From contig NC_052136.2 in NCBI RefSeq assembly GCF_016086655.4, positions 16,306,001 to 16,370,000 of the forward strand: DNA of 64,000 nucleotides, given 5' to 3'. This document shows, piece after piece, positions 27,901 through 37,300 of this stretch. The stretch comes from Lepeophtheirus salmonis. Its lineage: Eukaryota; Arthropoda; Copepoda; Siphonostomatoida; Caligidae. The notes under the pieces are model-generated. The model saw nothing but the letters and a program-made list of their open reading frames with translations. It did no database searches and had not been told where the DNA came from. The position numbers and the translations under genes were made by a program. Every line of letters begins with the position of its first letter. Positions within the stretch are counted from its first letter, which is position 1.

Positions 27901-30900
27901 ATTATTTAAGGCATTAGGCTAAGGTGGTCCTGGTTGCGGCGCCTATGCTCATCACTCATGTGTATCTTAGTTGCATATATGCATTATTCTGTACTTTGGA
28001 AGGTTGTTCTAGTTACATAAGGCTATATGGCTACAAATTACCTGCGTCTACCCGGTTCCAAAAACTATACTCGAAATCCATCCCTAGTTTATATATACAT
28101 ATGTTGTGTACAAGTTGCGATGTCTACAAAGTTTTAATTTGTATAAGAAATTATACAAGTTGCAATTTTTCCGTCTTAAAATATATTACCTAATTATAAC
28201 ATTAGTAATTCTAATCACCAACTATTAATTGATACATTCATTTTATCTTGATCTATTCCAATTACATGGTGACAATGTATTTATGAGCTATATAACTCTG
28301 GGCATTTGAACTTTATAATGTGCCCCATAATACTTATATTTCAGTAATTTCAAGTTTCACCCCCCCAAAAAGGAAATTTTCCGATGAAATATTTTGTCTT
28401 TTCACAGCTCCGTGATTAATTACCTAAATCATAAAACGAGGGACTTCAATGGACGATGGAGCGAGTTCCTGTCTGCACGTTTATGATTTTTACAATTACT
28501 ATTTAATAGAAGAATGATCTATTTGCTAGGCTCTATTAAATAGGTTGCGTGTGTAGTGTCTATCCAGATGTTAAGTAATCTATGGAGCTTCATAGAAAAT
28601 TAATTATCGTTGACTTGATCAATAAATACTTAATTATTTCAGATATTTAATATTAGGGGGCAGAGAGGGGGGGGGTAAGGTATGAACAATAAATTAATAT
28701 TTATAAAAAAATATTCCCTGGCTATTATAATACATAGAAGTGTTCAATTGTTACGACTAGTATTTGTATACGTCGCTGGTTCTACTACGACTACTCTTGA
28801 CGTGAAATTTATATATATTTAACAAACCCGTGGTGGTTGTGTGGTTATTATAAAATGTGCGTGTGAGAAAGGAAGAAAACCAGCAATGGTTATATATTTT
28901 TATTTTTTAACTTTCGCTTTGGTTCTTTTATTTTATTATTGTTATTTAAAAAAAAAAGAAATTTTTACTATTTTTCTTCTTCCTTTGAATCCGCCCTTTA
29001 GTTTTAATTCGAGAACTCGAGGATCGAGATGTGTTTGCGTGTGTGCTTAGTGGGATAGTTATTTTTAAATGTATATAGTGCTGTTCAACTCAGAGATAAG
29101 TAATCTCAATTCTTCATGTCTTATCTCCTCTAACTAAAGTTTTTTGTGCAATATTTTTGATTACTCTACAATATATATTATTATACATGAGGGAAATGTC
29201 ATTACAACGGAAGCCAAGTTTCGTAAGTGATACAGCTTCTTTTTTCTTGTTGTTCAAGTTGTGATTTGAAGCCCCTTGGGAGGGGGGGTCCTGAAAATGA
29301 TGGCAACTGCTTGGGTCATGATTGTTTTATTTATAAATGTATATTAATATGCTTTTGATATGTAGATATGTAGCAATAACCCTCCCTTCCTTCTTCTCCC
29401 CATCTAAAGGAGCCTACAGAATTTTATTTTTAATAATGTGAAAGGGGTACTTTTATTTTTAGAAGGGGTTTACCTGAAATATTTATTATTTTATTTTTAA
29501 GGATGATTAACAGTAATTTATATATTATTTTCTTCCCTTCTATTTATAGCTGGACAAGGTAGTTGGCTTCGGGGGCATGAAGAGCCGTCGAACACCTATT
29601 GGCCCGCCCATTGGAGGATTAGTCCGTCCGAATTCCGTTGGTGACTTTAATGATGTCGATGAAGAAAGTTGGACGGCTATTTCCCAACTATCAGATAGCG
29701 AAATCCATGTGGAATTTGAGAAAATGTTGGAAAATATGAACCTGAGTGAGGAGAAGAAGCAACCCCTTCTCATGCTCTCACTCAATAAAAAAAGAGATAT
29801 GCTCTCAATGAACTCAAGAAATATTGCTCGGACTCAATTCCATTCACCTACAGACTATATACAGTACCTGAGCAATACAGACATGAGTCTTCAAAAAAAG
29901 TATAGTTGTATTGAATCTCTGAGAGTGGCTCTCACAAATAATTCATTAGAATGGGTTCAAGAGTTCGGAACCAAGGGTCTCAAGCAAGTGCTCTCCTTAC
30001 TCAAAGAATGTTTTCGTTCAAAGTAACGCATATTATTTAATAGCTCAAAACCTTACATTGAATATTTCTTTTTTATATTACTTGCAGTGATGACAAATGG
30101 GTCAGAGTACAACATGAGTGCATCAAGTGTCTAAAAGCCATCATGAATAATAAGGTGGGCTTAAAGGATGTATTTGAACACAAAGAGGCACTGACACTAT
30201 TAGCTCGTTCTCTTAGCCCTAATTTACCACAAGTAATGCTTGAAGCAGCAAAGTTAATGGCTGCTGTTTGTATGGTTCCTCCTGATGGTTATGAGAAAAC
30301 GTTAGAGGCCATAACAATTGCAGGGGAAATGAAGGGTAGAGACAGATTTCAGCCTATTGTACAAGGGCTGTTAATTCGCTCAAATGAAGTACTTCGTACA
30401 AATTGTCTTATTCTTATCAACGCAATTATCACAAGTCCAGAGGACTTGGACTTTCGATTGCATCTACGAAACGAATTTATGCGTTTTGGTCTCATTGATG
30501 TTTTAGATGTAAGTACATAATCATTTATTGATTAAGCTATTTAAGCATGTTCATGATGTCCTTTCCCACAGACCTTGGAGGATAATGCATCAGAGGAACT
30601 CCTTTTACAATTGAATGTGTTCTATGAACATAGAGATACTGATTTCGATGAATTTGCTCAAAGATTCGATAACATTAGACTGGAACTTGATGATGTGAAT
30701 GAATGCTTTGAATTAAATAAAAATATTGTTTTAGATACACCGGCCGAGCCTTACTTTTTGTCTATACTTCAACACTTTCTCACAATTAGAGATGATCCAT
30801 ATGTACGATTGGCGTACTACAAGTTAATTGAAGAATGTGTCTCCCAAATTATATTACACAAAAATGGTTGTGACCCTGATTTTCGAGCGACAAGAAGATT

Positions 30901-33900
30901 TTCAGTGAGTTACTAAATACTTTAAATATTCATTTGCATGTCTTGAGCAAAACTGTCAAAAAGTATATTTTCATTCGCTATTAATATGCGATATCAATTC
31001 CTCATATTTGTCCAATATCTTATTAAATACCTTTATAAAGTGTTCGCTGCTACACAGTTAAGTATAAGTACATATATTTATTTGGAAAAATTTAATCCCG
31101 ATTTCTCTCAGAATTGCGTATTTTATACAGTTTTGCTACAGGCTCTTGATATAAAATATATTTACAAAATAATGAAAAATTCAATTAAATTGTTTATTTT
31201 TTTAGATTGATGTCGAACCTCTAATTGACAACTTGGTTGAAAAATCAAAGTTTGAGGAGGAGCGCAATAACGAGGGAATGAAGTCCACTCTTGAAGATGC
31301 ACTAACTCAAAAACAAGAGACAGAAGCTAAGTTACTTCAGGCTCAACTTCGAATTGAACAACTGGAAGAAGTAATGCGATCGGGTGGTGGTTCTCCTTCT
31401 AAATTACCTGTTCCTCCTGGACTGAGTGACATTGTTAAACCTCCCAATGGGGGAGGAGTAGGTCCGGCACCTCCTCCTCCCCCTCCCCCTCCACCAGGAA
31501 TTGGTGGACCGCCACCACCTCCTCCTCCGCCAGGGATGGGTGGGCCTCCACCACCCCCTCCTCCTCCTCCGGGAATGGGTGGGCCACCACCACCTCCTCC
31601 TCCACCAGGAATGGGTGGGCCTCCACCCCCTCCTCCACCACCAGGAATGGGCGGACCAAGGCCTCCAGGCCCTCCTCCTCCATGTGCTCCCATTCAGCAA
31701 CCAAGTCAGGATGACATCCTAACCAAGTTAGGTATGAAAAGAAAGAAAAAATGGACCATGAACAATCCTACAAAGCGTACTAATTGGAAGTCTGTAAGTT
31801 AAAAATTATTCTACTTTCCTAATTTCTTAACTTCTATTTATTATCATTATTATTCATTAATGTCTCTTTCAGGTACCAGCCAATAAATTAACTAAAGATG
31901 CATTCTGGACCAAAATTGACGAGGAAAGACTTGCATCCGATACATTGGTCGAAAATTTAATGAATAAATTTAGTACAAAACCTCCTATTCGAAATTCAGA
32001 CAATCCAGATAGTACATCAAATGGAAACATGGGAAAAAAGAAAACCAAAGAACTTAAAGTATTGGATCCTAAAGCCTCTCAAAATCTTTCGATTCTTCTT
32101 GGAGGTGCATTAAAACACATACCTTACGATGATTTAAGGATTTGCATTTTACGCTGTGATACTTCTGTCCTTACTGATAACTTGTTAGAGGTGATAAATT
32201 TATTGATTGATGGCCCATTTCATTGTCCATTGCTTCACTTATTCATCATATTATTCAAATTAATAGGCTCTTATTCAATACATACCTGCGCCAGATCAAC
32301 TAAATCGTTTGAAAGAATATGAGGATGAGTATGATTCACTCGCAGAAGCAGAGCAATTTGCAATAAGCATCTGTGGTATAAAGCGCCTTGTTCCTCGCTT
32401 GAAGTCTATCATGTTTCAACTACGTTACCCTGAACTCGTCCAAGATTGTAAACCAGATATTGTAGCTGCAACTGCTGCTTGTGAGGAAATTAAGAAGAGT
32501 CGAAAATTTGCTAAAGTTTTGGAAATCATTTTATTAATCGGAAATATAATGAACACAGGGTCGAGGAATGCTCAAGCCGTCGGCTTTGATATCAGCTATT
32601 TACCAAAAGTGGGTTGATTATAAATCAAATATTCTTCAAACAATAAGTTTTCCTTTTATTTTATAGCTAAGCAATACGAAGGATCGAGAAAACAAAGGAA
32701 CCCTCCTTCACTTCTTGGTAGAATTGGTTGAACGAGATTATCCGGAACTTCTTAATTTTTCTGATGAGCTAATACATCTTGACAGCGCGGCCCGAGTCTC
32801 ACAAGAGTCCATTTCTAAAATTTTGAAACAAATGGATTCATCTGTCAAGAATTTAGAAATGGATCTTAAAAATGCTGCACGCGTACCACAGGAACCTGAG
32901 GATACGTATGTTTAACTTATAACTGTTTAAGTTTTGACTGCAATTGATGATTGTCTCTTCTTGTTTAGCTTTATGCAAGTGATGGGTGATTTCTGTGCAG
33001 ACGCTAGGAGTCAGTGTGATATCCTTCAAGCAATGTCCAATAAAATGGGTACTCTCTATAATGACCTCTCAGACTATTTTGTCTTTGACAAGATGAAGTA
33101 TACAATGGAGGAATTTATGGGTGATATAAAAACGTTTAAGGACCAGTTTAAAGTAAGTTTATTTATATGAATTATTGAATGAAGTTTGGTTAAAAAAAGC
33201 TTACACAACCACCATCACCACATCTTTTTCTGATTTTTTGAATGCTTACTATCAGGATGCTTTCGACTCAATAACACAGGAACGGTTGGCTGTGGAAAAA
33301 TTGGCGCGTGCACGAGAGGCTCGTGAAAAACAAGACCGTGAAAGAGCTCAACGTGCCGCTAAGAAAAGAGCCATTATTGATTTTAACGCTCCTGACGATC
33401 AAGAAGGTGTTATGGACAGTCTCTTAGAAGCCTTAAAAACGGGCTCTGCTTTCAATAGAGATAAGAAACGTAATAGAGCCCCAAGAGCCGCTGGAGGTGA
33501 GATATTCTACACTTGATTTCCTTATTATAAATTTCTTTCGGTAAAGTTGATTCGAATAAGAATAAATTTTATCACTTCTCTGTCAGACAAAGTTGACAGG
33601 AATGTACTCGACAAGCTGTTGACGAGCTTCTGAATTCCCAAATTAGTGTGCTCCCTAAATCATTCTACCAAGTCTATTTAAGTTTTTACTTTGCATACAC
33701 GGATTGATTTTTATGAAACATCAAGGTATAGAAATGTATTGGTAATGTTAATTATTAATCAACAGCATAACTAACAACCTTTTAACTCCGTGGACACTAT
33801 ATATATTAAAACCTTGGAAACATTTTTGATGAAGGAATGATGAGGTTATGCTTTTATTTAATTTTTTGAAAAAGTCCTTTTCATCATGCGTGCTTTTTAA

Positions 33901-36279
33901 TAATCATATTTTTAACGTGTAAAAAGAGTAAAGCTTAATTTTGGTGGTTTTTAATTCAATCTGGTGATGTGAGTTGAGATGAACTTGAACTTGTGCTCGG
34001 CAGCTTTAATACTTTTCCTTTAAATTTATGTAAAATCACCGAACACCCTTTTTTCTGTTCTTGTTTTTTACTTTGTGCTTTCATTAATCTTTAATGAATT
34101 TGAATTATCATGTCTTTCAAACTAAAATGAAACTTCTTTTCCAGCTGAGCGCCGGGCTCAATTAAATCGAAGTCGATCTCGAGGCCCACCTGGGCATGGT
34201 TCTCCCGCAGGAGCTAAAGATTTAATGTAAGTTCTACATAACTATATATTAATATTTCGATAAGATAATAATGGTAATTAATCCCCATCATTTATTTTTA
34301 TCTATTTTTGCTACATATATAATTTAAGATGTCCAACCAAGGTTATTTCCCTGGATAACTATCAGCATAGAAACATATTTTTGAGAATCAGAGTAAACCA
34401 TTTTTACATTTACCTAACTAATCTTTAGATCAAATGTTATTAAATATAATTAAAATCCCTTGCTGTGTACTATTGAGTGTTTTCACTAACGTCGCATGTT
34501 AAGGGCTCAAAGCTTATACTTCTATTAAATAAAATCGGGCTTGTGAACGGTACGCAAAATTCAACAGCTTTCAATAAAAGGAAATATTTTTTTTGTTGAA
34601 CGATGAGTGCTGAACGCTAAAAATGAAATTTTAGTGTTCTGTTCCAATAGGTCATAGTAATTTCGGAAGGAGTATAGTTGTCCACAGGATAAGTATCCTA
34701 GAAACACGACTAAGCTAATTCAGTGGTAATTTTTGAAATTTGGAGGGACCTAAAGCCTCCTTGCCTGCAAGCACCCATAAATATTAATATTCATCCCTGA
34801 ATGAATACTTTGCAACTAAAAATTAAGACAAACACGCGCAAAACATTTTTGGTATGGATTTAAAGTACTTGAAATTAAGTGGATATTTGAGCTAGATATT
34901 ATTTTTAACGCAATGAAATGCCTGCAATCAAGGTTAAAAGTATTTCTATTATTCTTGGTAGCAATGTATTTTTTCAATGTTGCCTACATTTTGGGGATTA
35001 TTTAAAAAAATATATTTATTTTTATGAAAAATACACGAATCATATATTTAAAGGTTCAATCATTTATATTTATAAAATAACCGGTAATATTACAGAGATA
35101 AAACGGTGAATTATAGGCTTAGAATTCAATTTTTTTGGATAAATTGAGATACCCGAGAGTGTTAACTATAGTTTAAAAACTTTATTTTATCTATTTGACT
35201 TAATTTGGCCCAAATCTTGTCTAAGAAATATAATTTCCTAATTTTAAAAATATGGCGGTGAATTTTACCTACTTAAAGAACAATTTGCAGTGACTCCAAA
35301 GGATTAATCAGAATCATTTTTTCATTCAAATGAACTTGAGTTTGTTGAAAAACGTATTCCATGTTCAATTTAGAGAAATATTATTCTAGCTTCATCTTGG
35401 ATTGACGTGCTACAAATCTGCAATTTTATTACAATCACTCTGTACTATTAAGAGTTGGTCATAAGTTATATATACTTGATTTTAATAATTAGTTATGACT
35501 TAATTCATCTATATTTACATCTGGAATTAAGAGGAGATTGATATGAATCACAATGGACATAGCTTTTCTACTTCAGTGAACATAAAATATTGTTATTTTG
35601 AGTCTACCATTAGTGTTTTGAACTTATGATTAATATTTTTTATGATTCCCATAGACATTTCAGACAAAAAAAAGCTTTGCCACCCTAGACATAAAATAAA
35701 CGCGTTCTTGTTTTTCTAGGTAAAACTAATAACATATTTTTGTACAAATTAGGGTCTGAGGTATAATTAAGCTATAAATTAAATACATATATTTTGGATA
35801 GACCATATAAGTTTCAAATTCTTTTATTTGTTGGTCCCATTTTGACATACAAATACACGGGAGGAGTAATTCACAATTTTCCTTCATCTGAATGAAAAAA
35901 AAATGTTTTTATTCCTATTTAATTTAGTTTTTTAGAATCCCAATATAGCTGACGTCAAATGAAAACACTCTATTAGATAGTTTGATTGAATGATTATTTT
36001 GTTTGCATGGTCCTCCTTGCTTTTAAGGTCTACTAATTAACTAATATGTAGTATTTAGTACCTACCTCTCCCTCCTAATTATTAATACACACTTATCCAA
36101 TTATCATTCATATATATTTTTTTCTTTATAGTGATATAATAACAGAGGAAATAGAAACTGATCAGCCTCATCGTCGAAGTAGATCTCGGAATTCTTCATC
36201 TGCCTTACATTCTTCTGGGCGAGAGAGAGAATTTCCTATTCCGGGCTTAGTAAACGGTGGAGAAACTATGAATGATTAA
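6914..36279 (+). CDS. dia: Diaphanous-class formin (Rho-activated actin nucleator)
   Basis: Nucleates and elongates unbranched actin filaments downstream of Rho. The first coding exon chosen here is 6914-6949. Shared exons are 29550-30022, 30088-30508, 30572-30904, 31206-31793, 31873-32190, 32267-32608, 32667-32905, 32969-33152, 33256-33496, 34145-34226 and 36132-36279. All borders are GT-AG and all phases fit, giving 1134 residues. In order: GTPase-binding region and armadillo/DID (about residues 40-400), a short coiled coil (about 430-470), an FH1 with long Pro runs separated by GIGG/GMGG (about 507-583), and an FH2 (about 620-1000) with the GNIMNTGSRNAQAVGFDI core. The DAD follows, GVMDSLLEAL plus basic RDKKRNR (about 1029-1048), for autoinhibition through DID. 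Exon 33256 could read through to a stop at about 33516, truncating just after the DAD. Intron 1 (22.6 kb) holds a nested antisense gene and two other first exons. Confidence 0.93.
7093..8265 (-). CDS. Secreted or ER-lumenal lipin-like phosphatase (mini-lipin), nested in dia intron 1
   Basis: Three minus-strand exons (8265-7819, 7748-7542, 7467-7093) join in phase 0 to give 342 residues. Residues 1-25 are a signal peptide (core LLYLVVLMV, likely cut after VQS). Residues about 40-105 resemble the lipin N-terminal domain (DVILVRQSDG, TPFQIQVGKF, EVEIYVNE). Residues 145-305 form a lipin-type HAD/LNS2 domain. It has FKIYLHNQDDRLVIADVDGT with the DxDGT nucleophile at 157-161, IYLTARSIAQ (motif II), the Lys in RWTKAKT, YGNKKHDAEAY (motif IV) and VNPKGEL. 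The tail (about 310-342) is Gln/Ser-rich. Lipins dephosphorylate phosphatidate to diacylglycerol but are cytosolic proteins of roughly 900 residues without signal peptides. This one lacks the long middle linker. All HAD residues are kept, so activity is likely; substrate and location are inference. It lies wholly inside the first dia intron. Confidence 0.82.
8266..8841. other. dia intron 1, upstream flank of the mini-lipin gene
   Basis: This stretch holds the promoter side of the nested minus-strand gene. Poly-T runs occur at about 8403-8412 and 8618-8631. No coding signal or known repeat is seen. Confidence 0.4.
8842..9240 (+). repeat. Dispersed repeat family R1, copy 1
   Basis: About 400 bases that recur, diverged, at 17095, 18255 and 35105. 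Shared landmarks in order are a run near aatgttaac..tagttta, a block like tggcccc(t)ttcaaata, ttgtgacaa.gattttt, gcggc.cctc.aa.ga.taatcagaat, and a final ttttgagaaaaat. No coding capacity is seen. Confidence 0.7.
9241..10510. other. dia intron 1, no recognised feature
   Basis: AT-rich sequence without a convincing ORF, repeat border or motif on either strand. Confidence 0.4.
10511..10784 (+). mobile_element. MITE-like element ending in GCGGACGCCCCTG, copy 1
   Basis: It starts GCGTCCTCATAATTATATAT and ends TTCGGACGCCCCTG, an imperfect inverted pair. The inside is a run of A/T homopolymers with sub-repeats of the type aaaatttcaaaaat..acagaaaattaaatttt. The same start, inside and end occur at 48070, 54335 and 61036. 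Non-coding. Confidence 0.65.
10785..12025. other. dia intron 1, low-complexity stretch
   Basis: It holds a mixed GA/A/CA microsatellite at about 11168-11207. Sequence around 11660-11810 is rich in cggtc/gacc motifs and is probably a worn relative of the repeat at 12026. No gene is seen. Confidence 0.4.
12026..12792. mobile_element. Inverted-repeat element, probably a hAT-type MITE
   Basis: Arms at 12026-12130 and 12685-12792 are inverted copies: CCAAACTTCTTCAAAGGACC matches the reverse of the right arm with few differences. The inside (12343-12640) is related to the inside of the element at 13376-14200; both have ttattgtatca(c/t)gcaaccttt and a later caatca.cgtt block. A single arm-like copy lies at 60600-60720. 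Exact ends and target duplication were not fixed. Confidence 0.5.
12793..13375. other. dia intron 1, no recognised feature
   Basis: AT-rich sequence with several short homopolymer runs. The minus-strand ORF 13007-13261 has no recognisable motif. Confidence 0.35.
13376..14200. mobile_element. Non-autonomous hAT element (MITE) with 8-bp target duplication
   Basis: The left end TAGTGTTGTGTCGACT and right end (reverse complement) TAGTGTTGTATCGACT form terminal inverted repeats of the hAT type. The flanks are GTTATTAG (13368-13375) and GTTATTAT (14201-14208), seven of eight matching, as expected for an 8-bp hAT duplication. The 825 bases carry no transposase; the 77-codon ORF at 13759 is not similar to one. 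Part of the inside is shared with the element at 12026. Confidence 0.75.
14209..16538. other. dia intron 1, mostly unassigned
   Basis: AT-rich. A short copy of dispersed repeat R5 lies at 15235-15310. The 200 or so bases just before 16539 probably contain the promoter and 5'UTR for dia exon B. Nothing else is recognised. Confidence 0.35.
15235..15310 (+). repeat. Dispersed repeat R5, short copy
   Basis: The block around CAATTCTACTCCGAGT and CAACAGGGACTTAC matches 60890-60960 (plus) and 19390-19450 (reverse). Confidence 0.5.
16539..16673 (+). CDS. dia: dia alternative first coding exon B
   Basis: Forty-five codons begin with ATG at 16539 and end at CAG|gtagat in phase 0, compatible with the shared exon at 29550. 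The peptide is basic and built on repeated Ser-Pro motifs (SPKFPRSPKLGG, SRSPRLGGSP), possible proline-directed kinase sites. The open frame runs on into the intron to 16811, but that part is hydrophobic and simple. A weaker donor (AAT|gtaatc) lies 15 bases upstream, also in phase 0. This would give an 1167-residue Dia isoform. Confidence 0.55.
16674..17094. other. dia intron 1, no recognised feature
   Basis: AT-rich sequence after exon B with nothing identifiable. Confidence 0.35.
17095..17360 (+). repeat. Dispersed repeat family R1, copy 2
   Basis: Partial copy in the same orientation as copies 1, 3 and 4. It keeps gttaactatagtttagagcc and a worn version of the following ccctgatatggttcctttcaaa block. 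Confidence 0.6.
17361..18254. other. dia intron 1, no recognised feature
   Basis: AT-rich. A short (cataa) tandem run sits at about 18018-18037. No gene is seen. Confidence 0.35.
18255..18660 (+). repeat. Dispersed repeat family R1, copy 3
   Basis: The best preserved match to copy 1: gactatagtttagagccttc, gtgacaaggattttttgcta, catttgcggcgccttcaaag and ttttgagaaaaatcat occur in the same order and spacing. Confidence 0.7.
19031..19150. repeat. hAT-like repeat end rich in GGTCC/GGACC
   Basis: It opens with TAGTGTTGTGTTGGTTCC, which looks like a hAT terminus, followed by cagtcc and ggaccggtc motifs. Related sequence lies at 37490-37720. No matching far end or target duplication was found. Confidence 0.4.
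19255..19600 (-). repeat. Dispersed repeat R5 with an open frame
   Basis: About 345 bases read open on the minus strand (114 codons), but I recognise no domain. The same DNA recurs at 60780-61000 (plus). A part with CCGAAAATCAACATG recurs at 26640-26750, and a short part at 15235. Multiple copies argue for a transposon piece, not a host gene. Confidence 0.55.
19601..21383. other. dia intron 1, mostly unassigned
   Basis: A small inverted piece of repeat R1 lies at about 19755-19830. The rest is AT-rich, with TA-rich stretches near 20860-20960. No gene is seen. Confidence 0.35.
21384..21881. mobile_element. Short hAT-type element with near-perfect 8-bp target duplication
   Basis: The left end CAGAAGTGGGTATTC and right end (reverse complement) CAAAAGTGGGCACCC are inverted. 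The flanks are TTCATTAC (21376-21383) and GTCATTAC (21882-21889), seven of eight matching. The 498 bases are non-autonomous; the 64-codon plus ORF at 21560 shows no known motif. Confidence 0.65.
21890..23042. other. dia intron 1, repeats only
   Basis: An inverted piece of repeat R3 lies at about 22380-22500 (gagtgttttcact and ggagacgccatcttggggcc). A short ggaccggaccgag motif lies near 22900. No gene is seen. Confidence 0.4.
23043..23535 (+). pseudogene. Internally deleted mariner transposase relic
   Basis: The N-terminal part keeps mariner-like blocks (VSKSETLGRNKVNS in a shifted frame, PTIQRAIEKS, VTVERPLLTP). After about 23330 the sequence jumps to the C-terminal part (NSLDYTLW, then IAAMGGYIN), so the catalytic middle is missing. 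Several stops and frame changes. It lies inside dia intron 1. Confidence 0.7.
23660..23985 (+). repeat. Dispersed repeat family R3, copy 1
   Basis: Shares tatggaaataagattgtata, a ttttgacattt block, the tttgta..aaaccctgt segment and a final tgacgtTac..gaaaacgctcc with 58180-58525. Other copies: 35745 (plus), 47030 (minus), 22380 (minus, partial). Confidence 0.65.
23986..25763. other. dia intron 1, dispersed repeat R6 and unassigned DNA
   Basis: The stretch 23986-24410 is a diverged direct repeat of 28090-28370; best block ggcatttgaactttataatg. At about 24425 a CAGTGATTTCCAACC segment resembles a hAT end. The rest is AT-rich without genes. Confidence 0.4.
25764..26341 (+). mobile_element. Short, internally deleted mariner element with inverted ends
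   Basis: The left end CAGGTTAC..AAATCCAGTGCTT and right end (reverse complement) CAGGATGT..GAAATCCAGCACTT are inverted. Inside, 25950-26265 reads as decayed mariner transposase C-terminus: QQDSAPCHTSKTTQDW, a worn PDLNPLD region and a frame-broken end. The first two thirds of the gene are missing, so the element is non-autonomous. Confidence 0.65.
26342..29186. other. dia intron 1, repeats and probable exon C leader
   Basis: Contains part of repeat R5 (26640-26750), a poly-T run near 27486-27499, and repeat R6 (28090-28370). The last few hundred bases may be promoter and 5'UTR for dia exon C. The plus ORF 28841-29050 has no recognisable motif. Confidence 0.35.
29187..29222 (+). CDS. dia: dia alternative first coding exon C
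   Basis: Twelve codons, MREMSLQRKPSF, end at TTC|gtaagt in phase 0. They sit only 327 bases before the shared exon 29550, which opens in phase 0. Length and basic/Ser character resemble exon A. A second in-frame Met is at codon 4. This would give a 1134-residue isoform. Confidence 0.6.
29223..29549. other. Last part of dia intron 1
   Basis: An intron with a good acceptor (tatttatag|CTGGAC). A short G run sits at about 29281-29288. Nothing else is seen. Confidence 0.6.
31462..31690 (+). repeat. dia: In-frame tandem repeat encoding the FH1 proline tracts of dia
   Basis: Five long Pro runs separated by GIGG or GMGG are encoded by near-identical 36-45-base units (cctcctcc..gggatgggtggg). FH1 Pro tracts bind profilin-actin and SH3/WW proteins. 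The repeat explains the long but meaningless antisense poly-Gly ORFs here. Confidence 0.8.
35105..35415 (+). repeat. Dispersed repeat family R1, copy 4
   Basis: Keeps gagtgttaactatagtttaa, caaaggattaatcagaatca and gaaatattattctagctt in the same order as copies 1 and 3. Confidence 0.6.
35745..35985 (+). repeat. Dispersed repeat family R3, copy 2
   Basis: Has ttggtcccattttgacat and the end gacgtcaaatgaaaacactc, matching the copies at 23660 and 58180. Confidence 0.6.
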
Positions 36280-37300
36280 AGAAAAACTGTTGCTATTTTT
36301 TTTTTACCTTTAAATCCTGTGATACCTTTTCATTGACCCACAAAGTTATATGTGATTCTATTTTTTGCTTTCAAAGCAGCTTTTATCCCTCCCTCACCTC
36401 TGTTTCTTTCATCAATTCAAACTTTTATCTCTTTTATTCATGTGCTCATAAAGAAATTTAAGTGTGATGATACTACTAATGATTTGTGCGGTTCTTTGAA
36501 GAAAAAAAAATCCATATCTATGTAAAGTGAATATTTATAGTACATTTATATATTTTTTCTAGTCTGTTAAATTTTTTTTTTTTTTTTTGTGTGTTTTTTT
36601 TTTCCTCAAAAAAGTTCAGACTATTTCGTGCCAAGGAAGGATAAAAAGAAATATCGAACGACAATCCCTCCAATTATTTTATTACTTATTGCTTGAGAGA
36701 TTCTTTACTTATGATTACCTGAGTGTTTTCCTAAATGGGGATTTATCCTTTATTTGTTATTTTTTTTCCAAAATAGTAATTAAAAAGAAATTATAATTAT
36801 TTAATTGTGTAACGGTCTGCCACTACATATTATTCTACAACTATTATTTGTATTAGTTCCCGTCTCAAACACACACACACACTACTATTTTTCATATATT
36901 ATATAAGATATTTATATATTATATAATGATTTTGCTTTTTCAAAACTACAAATAATGTTTGTTTCAAAGAACATTCATCTTTATAAGAAATTTTTATAGT
37001 ACATATATTTTTTACGTATTTATAGTATGTCTGTGCTTTATTATTTTTTTATTGCATACTTCTTTTTTTTAAACAAAAGTCAGCTTTTCTGAATAAAAAA
37101 GATCGAAAAAAGTCTCTCATTGACTAGGATAAGAACAATGATTTATCCAATATCTAGGACTTTTCTTTTTCATAACCACATATTCAATTCATACGTCATA
37201 TCTCAAAAACAGTGTAGATAGATTGGAAATTGTTCTTCATAGTATTTATGAATATTTTATTTCATAAAAATAAAGGACTAAATCTATCGAGCATATTAAT
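36280..37300 (+). other. dia: dia 3'UTR and downstream flank
   Basis: T-rich sequence after the stop at 36279. A CA microsatellite is at about 36870-36884. The clearest AATAAA is at 37092-37097; ATTAAA is at 36778. The true 3' end is uncertain. The plus ORF 36587-36796 is low-complexity. Confidence 0.4.

Larger units (their letters stand above)
34227..36131. other. dia: Last dia intron (1.9 kb) with repeats
   Basis: Bounded by AT|gtaagt and ttatag|TGATAT. Contains repeat R1 copy 4 (35105-35415) and a piece of R3 (35745-35985). No gene is seen. Confidence 0.7.

Noticed and set aside
31343..31704. Antisense ORFs rich in Gly or Trp/Arg
   Set aside because: They are reverse readings of the FH1 Pro-codon repeat of dia.
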